From contig JAFZLQ010000020.1 in NCBI GenBank assembly GCA_017551425.1, positions 1 through 13,003 of the forward strand: 13,003 nucleotides of DNA. Direction: 5' to 3'. Numbering within the stretch: position 1 is the stretch's first letter; each line of letters begins with the position of its first letter. Shown here one piece after another: positions 7,054 through 13,003 of the stretch. The notes beneath the pieces are model-generated. The model saw nothing but the letters and a program-made list of their open reading frames with translations, was not told the origin of the DNA and ran no database searches. Origin of the DNA: Bacteroidales bacterium (lineage in GTDB: Bacteria; Bacteroidota; Bacteroidia; Bacteroidales; UBA932). The position numbers and the translations under genes were made by a program.

Positions 7054-7116
7054 AGGCCATTTGCGGTTTTTTTCCTTTAGGGGAATAGTGTGCGCCTTAT
7101 TTTTCGCAAATGGCCT
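7054..7116. repeat. 12-bp perfect inverted repeat downstream of the amidase
   Basis: AGGCCATTTGCG (7054-7065) is repeated exactly in inverted form at 7105-7116, with a 39-base spacer. There is no T run after the right arm on either strand, so it is not a standard terminator. It starts 6 bases after the amidase stop. It could be a 3' stabilising structure of that mRNA or a protein-binding or recombination site. Confidence 0.7.
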
Positions 7117-7181
7117 AAAATGGACTCTGTCTATTTTATAAAGATACTGAAATAGGCACATTTACGAAAAATACGTTTTTG

Positions 7182-7206
7182 TAACACATTGGTAGCTAGT
7201 GTGTTA
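7182..7206. promoter_or_regulatory. Operator-like dyad upstream of dnaA
   Basis: TAACACA (7182-7188) and TGTGTTA (7200-7206) form an exact 7-base inverted repeat with an 11-base spacer; the next pair outside does not match. The size and spacing suit a dimeric regulator, and it sits about 120 bases before dnaA. The regulator is unknown. Confidence 0.35.
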
Positions 7207-7326
7207 TAAATTATGCGTTTCCAATTCCTTTAGTCTTTATATAAGCCATAAAAAGTTAAAAAACAATAGCAGAAAAGATTTTTTTTCACTTTTTTTTCAA
7301 CCATTTTTGCAGTCGATTCTCACCAC

Positions 7327-8745
7327 ATGAACGAAAGCGAAAGACATATCAGCGTCTGGAATCACTTCCTCAAAATGGTAGCCGATATCGTGGAACCCCA
7401 AAAGTTCCAGAATTGGTTTACCAAAGTGCGTCCCGTGTCGCTCGTGGATTCCACCCTCACGGTGGAGGTGCCTTCCGATTTCGTCCGTGAGTATCTGGAG
7501 ACTTTCTATCTGGACGTTATCAAGAAAACCCTCAAGCGCGTAATAGGCGCAGACGCCAAACTTATTTATAACGTACGCGCGGTAAACAGCCAGCCTGTCA
7601 TCAAGCTGCCCGCCACCCCCGGGGAGACTCCCGTCAACCGCGAGGTGAGCATTCCCGCCCAGCCGGTGGGCTCTCCCAGCCCTTTTGTCTATACCGGTCT
7701 CCAGAAGGTCAGGATCAACCCCAACCTCAATCCTGTCTATTGCTTCTCCAACTTCATCGTGGGCGAATGCAACAAGATGGGCTACACTGCAGGCACCGCC
7801 ATCGCCGGAACCCCCGGCAAGACCTTCAACCCGCTGTTCATCTTCGGCGGCCCCGGTCTGGGCAAGACCCACCTGGCGCAGGCCATAGGCATCGCCGTAC
7901 ACGAGAAGTATCCCGAGCTCGTCGTCCGCTATCTCAACGGCCATGAGTTCAAGATGCAGTACGTCGACGCCGTGACGGTACGCAACAAGCTCAATGATTT
8001 CCTCGCCCTCTACAAGAAGATAGACGTGCTCATCGTAGATGACATACAGGATCTCCAGAGCCCCGGCGCCCAGGGTGCGTTCTTCAGCATCTTCAACTAT
8101 CTGCACCAGAGCGGCAAGCAGCTGATATTCACGTCGGACCGTCCTCCCGTGGAGCTGCAGAACTTCGAGGAGCGCCTGCTGTCCCGCTTCAAATGGGGGC
8201 TTTCCGTGGAGCTGCTTCATCCGGATTACAACACCCGCCTGCAGATGCTCCAGGCGCTTTGCCGCCGCGAGGGCGTCACCATGGGCCAGGAGGTCCTCGA
8301 GTACCTCGCCTCCCGTATCAAGACGAATTTCCGCGAGCTCGAGGGAGCGTTCCTGTCGGTAATGGCATACGCCACCGCAAACCATGCGGAGAATTCCGTA
8401 GAGCTGGCCGCCAGGGTCACGGAGAAGATCGTCAGCTCCAAGGTCAGCGAGCTCAGCATCAGCCGCGTGCAGTCTTCGGTATGCGAATACTTCGGCATTT
8501 CCCCTGAGGAACTGGTCTCCAAGTCGCGCAAGCGCCAGATTGTCCAGGCCCGCCAGATCGCCATGTACCTGTGCCGCACCCTACTTCCCAACTGCTCCCT
8601 CTCCACCATCGGGGCGGAGACAGGCGGCAAGGACCACGCAACCGTGCTGCACTCCTGCAACATAGTCAGCGACATGATGGCCACAGACCGTACCTTCAGG
8701 AAGTACGTTTCGGACCTGTCGTCCCAGCTCGCTCCGGCAGAATAA
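7327..8745 (+). CDS. dnaA: Chromosomal replication initiator DnaA
   Basis: This 472-residue protein binds DnaA boxes and opens the origin. The N-terminal domain I (DnaB/partner binding, 8-85) contains FQNWFTKVRPVSL. A short linker runs over about 90-125. The AAA+ domain III has Walker A GGPGLGKTH (174-182), Walker B VLIVDDIQ (234-241), a sensor-like FTSDRPP (268-274) and the arginine finger in LLSRFKW (near R287). Domain IV shows KSRKRQIVQARQIAMYL (399-415) and the DNA-binding signature GKDHATVLH (434-442). Length and order are normal for Bacteroidetes. The ATG at 7327 lies just before the conserved domain I. It is followed after 17 bases by pepD and then rpe on the same strand, probably one transcript. 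Expression is likely driven from the AT-rich region upstream. Confidence 0.97.
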   Translation: MNESERHISVWNHFLKMVADIVEPQKFQNWFTKVRPVSLVDSTLTVEVPSDFVREYLETFYLDVIKKTLKRVIGADAKLIYNVRAVNSQPVIKLPATPGETPVNREVSIPAQPVGSPSPFVYTGLQKVRINPNLNPVYCFSNFIVGECNKMGYTAGTAIAGTPGKTFNPLFIFGGPGLGKTHLAQAIGIAVHEKYPELVVRYLNGHEFKMQYVDAVTVRNKLNDFLALYKKIDVLIVDDIQDLQSPGAQGAFFSIFNYLHQSGKQLIFTSDRPPVELQNFEERLLSRFKWGLSVELLHPDYNTRLQMLQALCRREGVTMGQEVLEYLASRIKTNFRELEGAFLSVMAYATANHAENSVELAARVTEKIVSSKVSELSISRVQSSVCEYFGISPEELVSKSRKRQIVQARQIAMYLCRTLLPNCSLSTIGAETGGKDHATVLHSCNIVSDMMATDRTFRKYVSDLSSQLAPAE

Positions 8746-8762
8746 CCACTAAACCCTATATT

Positions 8763-10193
8763 ATGAATTCCGAACGCGTTCTTGATATCTTCAAGGAGAT
8801 TACAACCATCCCCAGGGAGTCCGGGCACGAGGGCCCCATGACAGACTGGCTGTGCAACTGGGCTGCGGCTCACGGGCTCGCATGCAAGAGGGACGCCACC
8901 GGCAACGTTCTCATCACCAGGGAGGCCGCTCCCGGCAAGGAGAGGGTGCCCGCCGTGGTGCTCCAGGCCCATCAGGACATGGTCTGCGAGAAGAACGCCG
9001 ACTTCAAGCACAACTTCCGCAAGGATCCCATCCCTTACGTGATTGAAGACGGCTGGATGATAGCAAAGAACACTACCCTGGGAGCTGACGACGGCATAGG
9101 CATAGCCGCATGCCTCGCCCTGCTGGAAGACAGCGCCCCCACCGGCAAGGTGGAGTGCCTTTTCACCATCTCCGAAGAAACCGGCATGGACGGCGCAGAG
9201 GCCCTCGAACCGGGCTTCTTCGAGGGCAAGACCCTCATCAACCTCGACTCCGAGGACGAGGGACAGCTGTTCATAGGATGCGCCGGCGGCCTCAACACCA
9301 ACGTGCGCTTCACCGTACGCCGCGAGCCCTCCATCCGCGGCACCAAGTACGTGCTGCTGAACATCAGCGGCGGCCTGGGCGGTCACAGCGGGGACGACAT
9401 CAACAAAGGCAGGGCCAACACCGTCCAGCTGATGGCCAGGTTCCTGCACACCCGCCTGGATCCCATGTTCCGCCTCGTGAGCATCAACGGCGGAGGCAAG
9501 CCCAACGCCATCGCCAGGGAGTGCAGCGCCCTCGTTTCCGTACTGGACGCAGACGCCCTCATGGACGCTTTCGCTTCTTTCGCATCGGACGTCAAGGAGG
9601 AGTTCCATGTGACCGATCCCGGCCTGGTATTCACCAGCGGAGCCGTCACCAAGGCAGGCAGGCTGCCCATGTCCCTTCCCGCAACCAACAGGATAGTCAA
9701 TTCGCTCTTCGCGGCTCCCCACGGGGTGCATGCCATGAGCCAGGACATCCCCGGCCTTGTCCAGACTTCCACCAACCTGGCCAGCGTGCGTACGCACGAG
9801 GATTCCGGCGTGGTGGAGATAGTCACCAGCCAGCGCAGCTCGGCCACATCGGAGAGGCGGGCGATGGCCGCCAAGGTACGCGCCTGCTTCGAGGGCTTCG
9901 GCGCCAGGGTCCGTCACATGTACGAGTATCCCGGCTGGAATCCCGACGTCAACTCCCACATCCTTGCCCGTACGGTTGAGTCTTACCGCAGGCTGTTCTC
10001 GCAGGAACCTGAGGTCAAGGCCATACACGCCGGCCTGGAGTGCGGTCTCTTCCTGCAGAAGTTCCCGGGGCTGGACATGATTTCCTTCGGCCCCACCCTC
10101 AGGGGAGTGCATGCCCCCGGAGAGAAGCTGGAACTTGCCTCCATGGACAAATTCGTTGCCCTGCTGGACGACGTGGTCTGCAATTTCGAATAA
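8763..10193 (+). CDS. pepD: Aminoacyl-histidine dipeptidase (PepD, M20 family)
   Basis: This 476-residue cytoplasmic metallopeptidase of the M20/PepD type splits dipeptides such as those with histidine (carnosinase-like). The di-zinc site is complete: H70 and D72 in LQAHQDMV, D109/D110 in LGADDGIG, the catalytic and ligand pair E138-E139 in TISEETGMDG, D162 in NLDSED, and H450 in TLRGVHAPGE. A lid/dimerisation domain with NISGGLGGHSG (200-210) is inserted between the halves of the catalytic domain, as in the family. The ATG at 8763 gives the expected N-terminus (a helix leading to FKEITTIPRESG); the frame upstream lies within dnaA. It is 17 bases after dnaA and 3 bases before rpe, so probably co-transcribed; no functional link to replication is evident. 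Confidence 0.95.
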   Translation: MNSERVLDIFKEITTIPRESGHEGPMTDWLCNWAAAHGLACKRDATGNVLITREAAPGKERVPAVVLQAHQDMVCEKNADFKHNFRKDPIPYVIEDGWMIAKNTTLGADDGIGIAACLALLEDSAPTGKVECLFTISEETGMDGAEALEPGFFEGKTLINLDSEDEGQLFIGCAGGLNTNVRFTVRREPSIRGTKYVLLNISGGLGGHSGDDINKGRANTVQLMARFLHTRLDPMFRLVSINGGGKPNAIARECSALVSVLDADALMDAFASFASDVKEEFHVTDPGLVFTSGAVTKAGRLPMSLPATNRIVNSLFAAPHGVHAMSQDIPGLVQTSTNLASVRTHEDSGVVEIVTSQRSSATSERRAMAAKVRACFEGFGARVRHMYEYPGWNPDVNSHILARTVESYRRLFSQEPEVKAIHAGLECGLFLQKFPGLDMISFGPTLRGVHAPGEKLELASMDKFVALLDDVVCNFE

Positions 10194-10196
10194 ACC

Positions 10197-10841
10197 ATGC
10201 TCATTGCCCCGTCCCTTCTTGCCGCTGACTTCCTGCACCTCGATTCCGAGATGCAGATGCTCAACGCTTCCGCCGACTGGATCCATCTGGACGTCATGGA
10301 TGGCACCTTCGTGCCCAACATCTCATTCGGATTTAGCGTTATAGACGCTCTGGCCCCTATCGCCGGCATCCCCATGGACGCACACCTCATGGTTGTCCAC
10401 CCCGAGCGCTGGTTCGAGCGCCTCGCCGCCAATGGCGTGGCGTACACCAGCTTCCATCTCGAGGCTGCCGGGCGCAGCACAGGCCGATGCCTTCAGTCCA
10501 TAAAGGACCTGGGCATGAAAGCCGGCCTGGCAATCAACCCGGACGTCCCGGTGGAAAAACTGTTCCCGTACATAGGGAAGGCGGATTTCTTCTTGATTAT
10601 GAGCGTGTTCGCCGGTTTCGGCGGGCAGAAGTTCATATACGAGAGCCTGGACCGCATCGCAGCCCTGCGTGCAGAGCTGGAAAGGCGCGGAAGCAAGGCC
10701 TTGATAGAAGTGGACGGGGGAGTGGGCTTATCCAATGCCGCGGCCCTGCGCGAGGCAGGAGCCGATGTGCTTGTAGCAGGCAGCTCGGTGTTCAGGTCCG
10801 ATAATCCTCCGGCAACTGTCAGCGCCCTTCGGGGAGCCTGA
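10197..10841 (+). CDS. rpe: Ribulose-phosphate 3-epimerase
   Basis: This 214-residue TIM-barrel enzyme interconverts ribulose 5-phosphate and xylulose 5-phosphate in the pentose phosphate pathway. Metal and catalytic residues are in place: H30 and D32 in HLDVMDG, H63 in DAHLMV and D173 in IEVDGGV. The phosphate-binding loop AGSSVF (194-199) is present. The usual PGFGGQ loop reads AGFGGQ here (MSVFAGFGGQKF, 135-146): the conserved proline is an alanine. The length is normal. It starts three bases after the pepD stop and its last 23 bases overlap the 3' end of birA on the other strand. Assignment is firm; the effect of the substitution is unknown. Confidence 0.95.
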   Translation: MLIAPSLLAADFLHLDSEMQMLNASADWIHLDVMDGTFVPNISFGFSVIDALAPIAGIPMDAHLMVVHPERWFERLAANGVAYTSFHLEAAGRSTGRCLQSIKDLGMKAGLAINPDVPVEKLFPYIGKADFFLIMSVFAGFGGQKFIYESLDRIAALRAELERRGSKALIEVDGGVGLSNAAALREAGADVLVAGSSVFRSDNPPATVSALRGA

Positions 10842-11436
10842 AAACATACTTTCCAAATTCTTCTTGCAGCTCTTTTCTGCCGCCGTCCGATCCCGCAAGG
10901 GAGAAGCGGCGGCGGATTTTTTCCACAAGTGCCTGCAATTCGCCTTTGCAGTCGTAGCTCTCGCCTGTGAGGTTGGAAAGGCTTACGGGGTTGGGCAGTA
11001 CGGACGGCCAGTCGGTCTCGTTGAGGTTGAGGCCTATGCCTATGATGCTTGCGGAGATCCTTTCCCCGTCCAGTATGTTCTCTATGAGTATGCCGCAGAT
11101 CTTCAGGTCTCCGACCCAGATGTCGTTCGGCCATTTGATGCGGGCCTCTATGCCGTGGCCGGCGAGGTAGTCGCGAATGCCCAGGGTAGTGGCGCAGGTG
11201 ATGCAGATCATGTCCTTCACATGCAGGTCCGCAGGCTTGTAAACCATGCTGAAAGTGAGGTTCATCCCGGGGGTGGAATGCCAGGTGTGCGTGCCCTGCC
11301 CGCGGCCCGCGGTCTGCTCCACGGCAGCGATTACTGACAAATTGTCCAAGTGCGGAATCGTGTCCCTGACGGCCCTGTTGGTCGATTCCGTGCTGTCCAG
11401 CCAGATTATGTCAGCGCCCCGTTGGCTTGGATTCAT
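10819..11436 (-). CDS. birA: Biotin--[acetyl-CoA-carboxylase] ligase, catalytic-only (class I BirA)
   Basis: This 205-residue enzyme activates biotin as biotinyl-AMP and attaches it to a carboxylase lysine. Visible motifs are DSTESTN (14-20), the adenylate loop [11 protein letters not shown] (42-52), the S-x-x-G-x-N-L segment to TFSM (54-64), [19 protein letters not shown] (101-119) and IGIGLNLN (132-139). There is no N-terminal helix-turn-helix, so it should not act as the biotin repressor. The loop differs from the common GRGRRGR form. I chose the ATG at 11434-11436: a promoter box lies just upstream at 11458-11465, so the longer frame starting from TTG at 11469 would begin before the transcript. 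It overlaps rpe by 23 bases tail to tail and is divergent from ftsH. Confidence 0.93.
   Translation of the reverse strand: MNPSQRGADIIWLDSTESTNRAVRDTIPHLDNLSVIAAVEQTAGRGQGTHTWHSTPGMNLTFSMVYKPADLHVKDMICITCATTLGIRDYLAGHGIEARIKWPNDIWVGDLKICGILIENILDGERISASIIGIGLNLNETDWPSVLPNPVSLSNLTGESYDCKGELQALVEKIRRRFSLAGSDGGRKELQEEFGKYVFRLPEGR
10879..10922 (+). terminator. Intrinsic terminator for dnaA-pepD-rpe, lying inside birA
   Basis: GCCGCCG (10879-10885) pairs with CGGCGGC (10907-10913), and an inner stem TCCC-GCAA-GGGA (10891-10902) closes on a stable GNRA-type tetraloop. After two or three bases comes a run of six T (10917-10922). It is 38 bases past the rpe stop. On the minus strand no T run follows, so it is one-directional. 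Confidence 0.55.
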
Positions 11437-11452
11437 TTTTGTTGTATATTTG
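11422..11452 (+). promoter_or_regulatory. Bacteroidetes promoter for ftsH (TTG-N20-TATATTTG)
   Basis: The -7 box TATATTTG (11445-11452) fits TAnnTTTG exactly. A TTG lies 20 bases upstream at 11422-11424, inside the start of birA. Transcription would begin near 11459, giving a leader of about 15 bases to the ftsH ATG. Confidence 0.65.
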
Positions 11453-11457
11453 CCATG

Positions 11458-11489
11458 CAAAAATAACAAGAAGATGCCTCAAAAACAAA
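11458..11489 (-). promoter_or_regulatory. Bacteroidetes promoter for birA (TTTG-N20-TATTTTTG)
   Basis: On the minus strand TATTTTTG (11465-11458) is an exact -7 box, and TTTG (11489-11486) lies 20 bases upstream, inside the first codons of ftsH. The predicted leader to the birA ATG is about 15 bases. It overlaps the ftsH promoter, with the two -7 boxes facing each other across 5 bases. Confidence 0.65.
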
Positions 11490-13003
11490 ACAATAAGAAG
11501 CGCAAGCCCAAGGTTCGCGTCATACGGATCAATTTGGGCTGGGTCTTCTACCTCGCCCTGGTACTGTTCATCGGCTGGATGCTCCTCGGCAATACCGACC
11601 CCCAGCCGGAGAAGCTCGAGTGGGCCCAGGTTGAGGAGATGATCAAGGCCGGAGACGTGAAGGAAGTAAAATACGTGCGCAACGACTGCAAGGGAAGCGT
11701 GACGGTACGCCCCGAATCGCTGCAGAAGTACCTGTCGCTGTATCCCGGCGGCAATCCTCCCAAGAGCTCGCCCCATTTCTTCTTCCTCACTTCCACCAAG
11801 TTCGACCCGGAAACCGTCTTCGCCACCCTCAATGCAGACCTTCCCGACGGCAGCCGCGCAAAGCTCGTCATAGAGAATGACGCCAAAGTCTGGACCGGCA
11901 TACTCGAATGGATTTTCCCCATGCTCATCCTGATACTCTTCTGGGTGTTCATGATGCGCGGCATGTCCCGCAACATGGGAGGAGGCCCCGGCGGTGCCGG
12001 CGGCATGAATCCTTTCAACGTGGGCAAGGCGACCGGCAAGCTGGCCGACAAGAATAAGGTTAAAGTGACCTTCAAGGACGTCGCAGGCCTCTACGGCGCC
12101 AAGGAGGAGGTGATGGAGATTGTCGATTTCCTCAAGAATCCCCAGAAATACACCGCACTCGGTGGCAAGATCCCCAAGGGCGCGCTGCTGGTAGGCCCTC
12201 CCGGTACAGGCAAGACCCTGCTGGCCAAGGCCGTTGCAGGCGAGGCCAACGTGCCGTTCTTCAGCATCAGCGGTTCCGATTTCGTAGAGATGTTCGTGGG
12301 CGTGGGTGCATCCCGCGTACGCGACCTCTTCGCACAGGCAAAGGAGAAGGCCCCCTGCATAGTGTTCATCGACGAGATAGACGCCGTAGGCCGCGCCCGC
12401 GGCAAGAACGTGGGCTTCTCCAGCAACGACGAGCGTGAGAACACCCTCAACCAGCTCCTAACGGAGATGGACGGCTTCGGCACCAACAGCGGAGTCATCG
12501 TGCTCGCCGCCACCAACAGGGCCGACATCCTGGACAAGGCGCTCATGCGCGCCGGCCGCTTCGACCGCCAGATAAACGTCACCCTGCCCGACCTCAACGA
12601 GCGCAAGGAGATCTTCCAGGTGCACCTCAAGGGGCTCAAGCTTGCAGACAGCTTCGATCTGGAAGGCATAGCCAAGCATACCCCCGGTTTTTCCGGCGCC
12701 GATATCGCCAACGTCTGCAACGAGGCGGCCCTTACCGCAGCCCGCAAGGACAAGAAGATAATAGACAACCAGGACTTCATGGATGCGGTTGACCGCGTGG
12801 TAGGCGGTATCGAGCGCAAGAAGACCATAATGTCTCCCGAGGAGAAGCGCCTCACGGCTTATCATGAGGCCGGCCATGCCGTCGCGGGCTGGCTGCTTCC
12901 CGGCTGCGATCCCGTCCTCAAGGTGTCCATCATCCCCCGTGGACAGGCCCTCGGACTCACCTGGAGCCTTCCTGACGAGAAGGTGATGATGTCCAAGTCC
13001 GAC
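11474..13003 (+). CDS. ftsH: ATP-dependent zinc metalloprotease FtsH (3' end outside the window)
   Basis: The 510 residues present belong to the membrane-bound AAA+ protease that degrades misfolded membrane proteins and selected regulators. A basic N-terminus ([15 protein letters not shown]) leads to membrane helix 1 (about 19-39), a periplasmic domain (40-140) and helix 2 (about 142-163). A Gly-rich linker follows, then the ATPase with Walker A GPPGTGKT (241-248), pore loop MFVGVGA, Walker B FIDEID (D300, E301), the second region of homology from ATNRAD, and arginine fingers in RAGRFDR. The zinc motif HEAGH is at 464-468. The frame is open to the right edge, so the third zinc ligand and the C-terminus are not visible. 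The ATG at 11474 follows its own promoter by about 15 bases. Divergent from birA. Confidence 0.97.
   Translation, partial: MPQKQNNKKRKPKVRVIRINLGWVFYLALVLFIGWMLLGNTDPQPEKLEWAQVEEMIKAGDVKEVKYVRNDCKGSVTVRPESLQKYLSLYPGGNPPKSSPHFFFLTSTKFDPETVFATLNADLPDGSRAKLVIENDAKVWTGILEWIFPMLILILFWVFMMRGMSRNMGGGPGGAGGMNPFNVGKATGKLADKNKVKVTFKDVAGLYGAKEEVMEIVDFLKNPQKYTALGGKIPKGALLVGPPGTGKTLLAKAVAGEANVPFFSISGSDFVEMFVGVGASRVRDLFAQAKEKAPCIVFIDEIDAVGRARGKNVGFSSNDERENTLNQLLTEMDGFGTNSGVIVLAATNRADILDKALMRAGRFDRQINVTLPDLNERKEIFQVHLKGLKLADSFDLEGIAKHTPGFSGADIANVCNEAALTAARKDKKIIDNQDFMDAVDRVVGGIERKKTIMSPEEKRLTAYHEAGHAVAGWLLPGCDPVLKVSIIPRGQALGLTWSLPDEKVMMSKSD

Larger units (their letters stand above)
7049..7326. other. AT-rich intergenic region upstream of dnaA
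   Basis: I see no gene, tRNA or clear intrinsic terminator in these 278 bases. It holds three dyads, described separately or in the findings, and several long A/T runs close to dnaA. A near-consensus -7 box (CATTTTTG, 7302-7309) lies 17 bases before the dnaA ATG and is the best promoter candidate. No clear TTATCCACA DnaA box is visible, so I do not call an origin. Confidence 0.5.

Noticed and set aside
7054..7116. Intrinsic terminator of the amidase gene
   Set aside because: The stem is good, but the 39-base spacer is long and there is no T run after the right arm on either strand.
7049..7326. Replication origin (oriC) next to dnaA
   Set aside because: The region is AT-rich with dyads, but I find no convincing cluster of DnaA boxes, and in Bacteroidetes dnaA is often not at the origin. 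I kept it as an open question in the findings only.
10918..10926. DnaA-box-like TTTTCCACA
   Set aside because: It is a single near match inside birA coding sequence and overlaps the T run of the terminator; most likely chance.
11437..11469. Longer BirA beginning at the upstream TTG
   Set aside because: It would begin upstream of the predicted -7 box for birA, and the added residues do not belong to the family; the ATG at 11436 fits better.

Overview
The window is almost entirely a piece of a GC-rich Bacteroidales-type chromosome, with an unrelated AT-rich fragment fused to its left end. The Bacteroidales call rests on several things: the LptD, DnaA, PepD, BirA and FtsH proteins are of the Bacteroidetes type, the -7 boxes fit TAnnTTTG, and Shine-Dalgarno sequences are not evident. 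A gut relative of the Alistipes/Cryptobacteroides kind is possible but is only an impression. The first ~560 bases have the low-GC codon use and the InlB/Listeria-Bacteroides-repeat style of a Firmicutes/Mollicutes surface protein. They meet the Bacteroidales sequence inside a gene on both sides, so the join at about 545-585 is most simply an assembly chimera.

Layout. (1) 1-~560: 3'-truncated surface protein, foreign to the rest. (2) ~575-5839, minus strand: lptD, then a GT2 glycosyltransferase, a GtrA-family flippase and a GT39/ArnT-like membrane glycosyltransferase whose C-terminus is lost at the join. The stop/start spacings are 1 base, then ATGA overlap, then ATGA overlap, so this is one tightly coupled operon. 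The trio has the parts of a lipid-linked sugar pathway (charge the lipid, flip it, transfer the sugar), and its link to lptD suggests modification of lipid A or another LPS part. (3) 5840-5890: a compact divergent promoter region. (4) 5891-10841, plus strand: N-acetylmuramoyl-L-alanine amidase with a SPOR-like tail, an AT-rich 278-base gap with several dyads, then dnaA-pepD-rpe. (5) birA (minus) overlaps rpe tail to tail and is divergent from ftsH (plus), which runs off the right edge.

Most interesting: the GT39 gene carries two related ~90-base palindromic elements in tandem (882-974 and 999-1088). Both are read through in frame and add about 70 hydrophilic residues in a loop between membrane helices. 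This resembles the protein-coding palindromic elements known from Rickettsia. Second, both divergent gene pairs use the same promoter layout, with two TAnnTTTG boxes facing each other 5-7 bases apart. Third, a good intrinsic terminator for the dnaA-pepD-rpe strand lies inside birA.
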